From the NCBI GenBank assembly GCA_028284905.1, contig JANQQU010000062.1, positions 124,001 to 188,000 on the forward strand: a stretch of DNA of 64,000 nucleotides, read 5' to 3'. Source of the DNA: Calditrichia bacterium. GTDB taxonomy: Bacteria > Calditrichota > Calditrichia > RBG-13-44-9 > J075. Position numbers and translations under genes: made by a program. The notes beneath the pieces are model-generated. The model was not told where the DNA came from, did not search any database, and worked only from the letters and a program-made list of their open reading frames with translations. Below, one piece after another: positions 63,584-64,000 of the stretch. The stretch's first letter is position 1; the number at the start of each line of letters is the position of its first letter.

Positions 63584-64000
63584 TTAAATTACCGCCTTTA
63601 GCCTATCGTCATACAATTCTTCGTACACCGTTTTCATAGTGGCAGCAATTGTTTTCCAGGAATATTTTCCATAAAGCTTTTCCCGGTCTGGTTGCCGGGG
63701 GAATTCGCTGTTTAGTAATGCTTCTGCAAAAACTTCCGGTTCACAAACGATAATGTAATTTTTTAATTCTTTATAACCACGCATCCCGAAAGGGGTAGAA
63801 ATGACCGGCAAGCCATGACCAAGGTAGTGCAACATTTTCAGATTCGTCCCACTGCCTTTCATAACCGGATTAAGGCCAATAGTGCCGGGAATAGCATAAT
63901 CCCCAAAATTCTCTTCAGAGAAATCAAAAAAAACATTATCCAAAGAATGTTTTGCAAAGGATCGGCCACAAGTACCATGGATAATAAACGCAAATTGTTC
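63584..64000 (-). CDS. GT4-family glycosyltransferase, C-terminal part (5' end outside window)
   Basis: The frame stays open to base 64000, giving 138 visible residues; the TTG at 63943 is internal. FAFIIHGTCG, then IGLNPVMKGSGTNLKMLHYL and GHGLPVISTPFGMRGYKELK align closely with the GT4 enzyme at 58927-60093. Same strand and 14 bp upstream of the exostosin-like gene, so it is part of the same operon. Confidence 0.9.
   Translation of the reverse strand, partial: EQFAFIIHGTCGRSFAKHSLDNVFFDFSEENFGDYAIPGTIGLNPVMKGSGTNLKMLHYLGHGLPVISTPFGMRGYKELKNYIIVCEPEVFAEALLNSEFPRQPDREKLYGKYSWKTIAATMKTVYEELYDDRLKAVI

Overview
The window reads as a chromosome segment of a Gram-negative, heterotrophic member of the FCB assemblage (Bacteroidetes/Calditrichaeota/Ignavibacteria-like). 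This is inference from gene content: lipoproteins, an outer-membrane barrel fusion, a MoxR/DUF58/BatA/DUF4175/DUF4159 operon, 800-residue MacB-like FtsX permeases without their own ATPase, an ABC-permease/M1-peptidase fusion, LytS/LytTR signalling and DUF4397 lipoproteins. No rRNA, tRNA, CRISPR array, prophage or IS element was recognised. The left edge cuts an NHL-repeat protein and the right edge cuts a glycosyltransferase.

Layout. 0-5 kb: NHL-repeat protein (partial), a PrsW-type intramembrane protease, and a secreted HExxH/beta-propeller/beta-barrel protein. 4.9-9.6 kb, all minus strand: a RsbU-RsbW-STAS partner-switching trio followed by an ECF sigma factor, its membrane anti-sigma factor and a membrane-anchored protein built from 21 nine-residue repeats. 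9.7-23.9 kb, minus strand: one long probable operon (DUF4159, TPR/HExxH protein, MoxR ATPase, DUF58, BatA-like VWA, DUF4175-like coiled coil, VWA/GATase-like, caspase-fold C13-like protein). 24.3-30.6 kb, plus strand: ABC ATPase, permease-M1 fusion, LytS-type kinase and LytTR regulator with ATGA overlaps. 30.6-32.1 kb: winged-helix regulator divergent from a CPBP protease, with a palindrome in the spacer of the promoter between them.

32-42 kb holds genes linked by a recurring 20-bp element, TGAGCG-TTT-TGAGCG-ATATT (six copies, none found elsewhere in the window). Two copies flank a consensus sigma-70-type promoter that drives no ORF but a structured, terminator-ended transcript of about 228 nt. 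Two more flank the promoter of a DUF4397 lipoprotein. The other two lie in divergent intergenic regions. Genes in the set: FtsX permease, DUF4397 lipoprotein, small membrane protein, PQQ/TPR/CBM48 protein, SDR, TMEM220-like protein and sulfatase lipoprotein. This looks like a local regulon of an unknown regulator.

42-50 kb: YpfJ-type metallopeptidase, a MacA-LolD-FtsX-FtsX efflux/lipoprotein-type exporter, then (minus) LhgO-like oxidase plus mannonate dehydratase. 50-53 kb: small membrane protein, PLP decarboxylase and an MddA-like methyltransferase. 53.6-58 kb: beta-mannosidase with two SGNH esterases (acetylated mannan breakdown). 58-64 kb, minus strand: surface-polysaccharide cluster with sulfotransferase, two paralogous GT4 enzymes, methyltransferase, flippase and exostosin-type GT. 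The two most unusual things are the TGAGCG element with its orphan RNA, and the nonapeptide-repeat protein in the sigma/anti-sigma operon.
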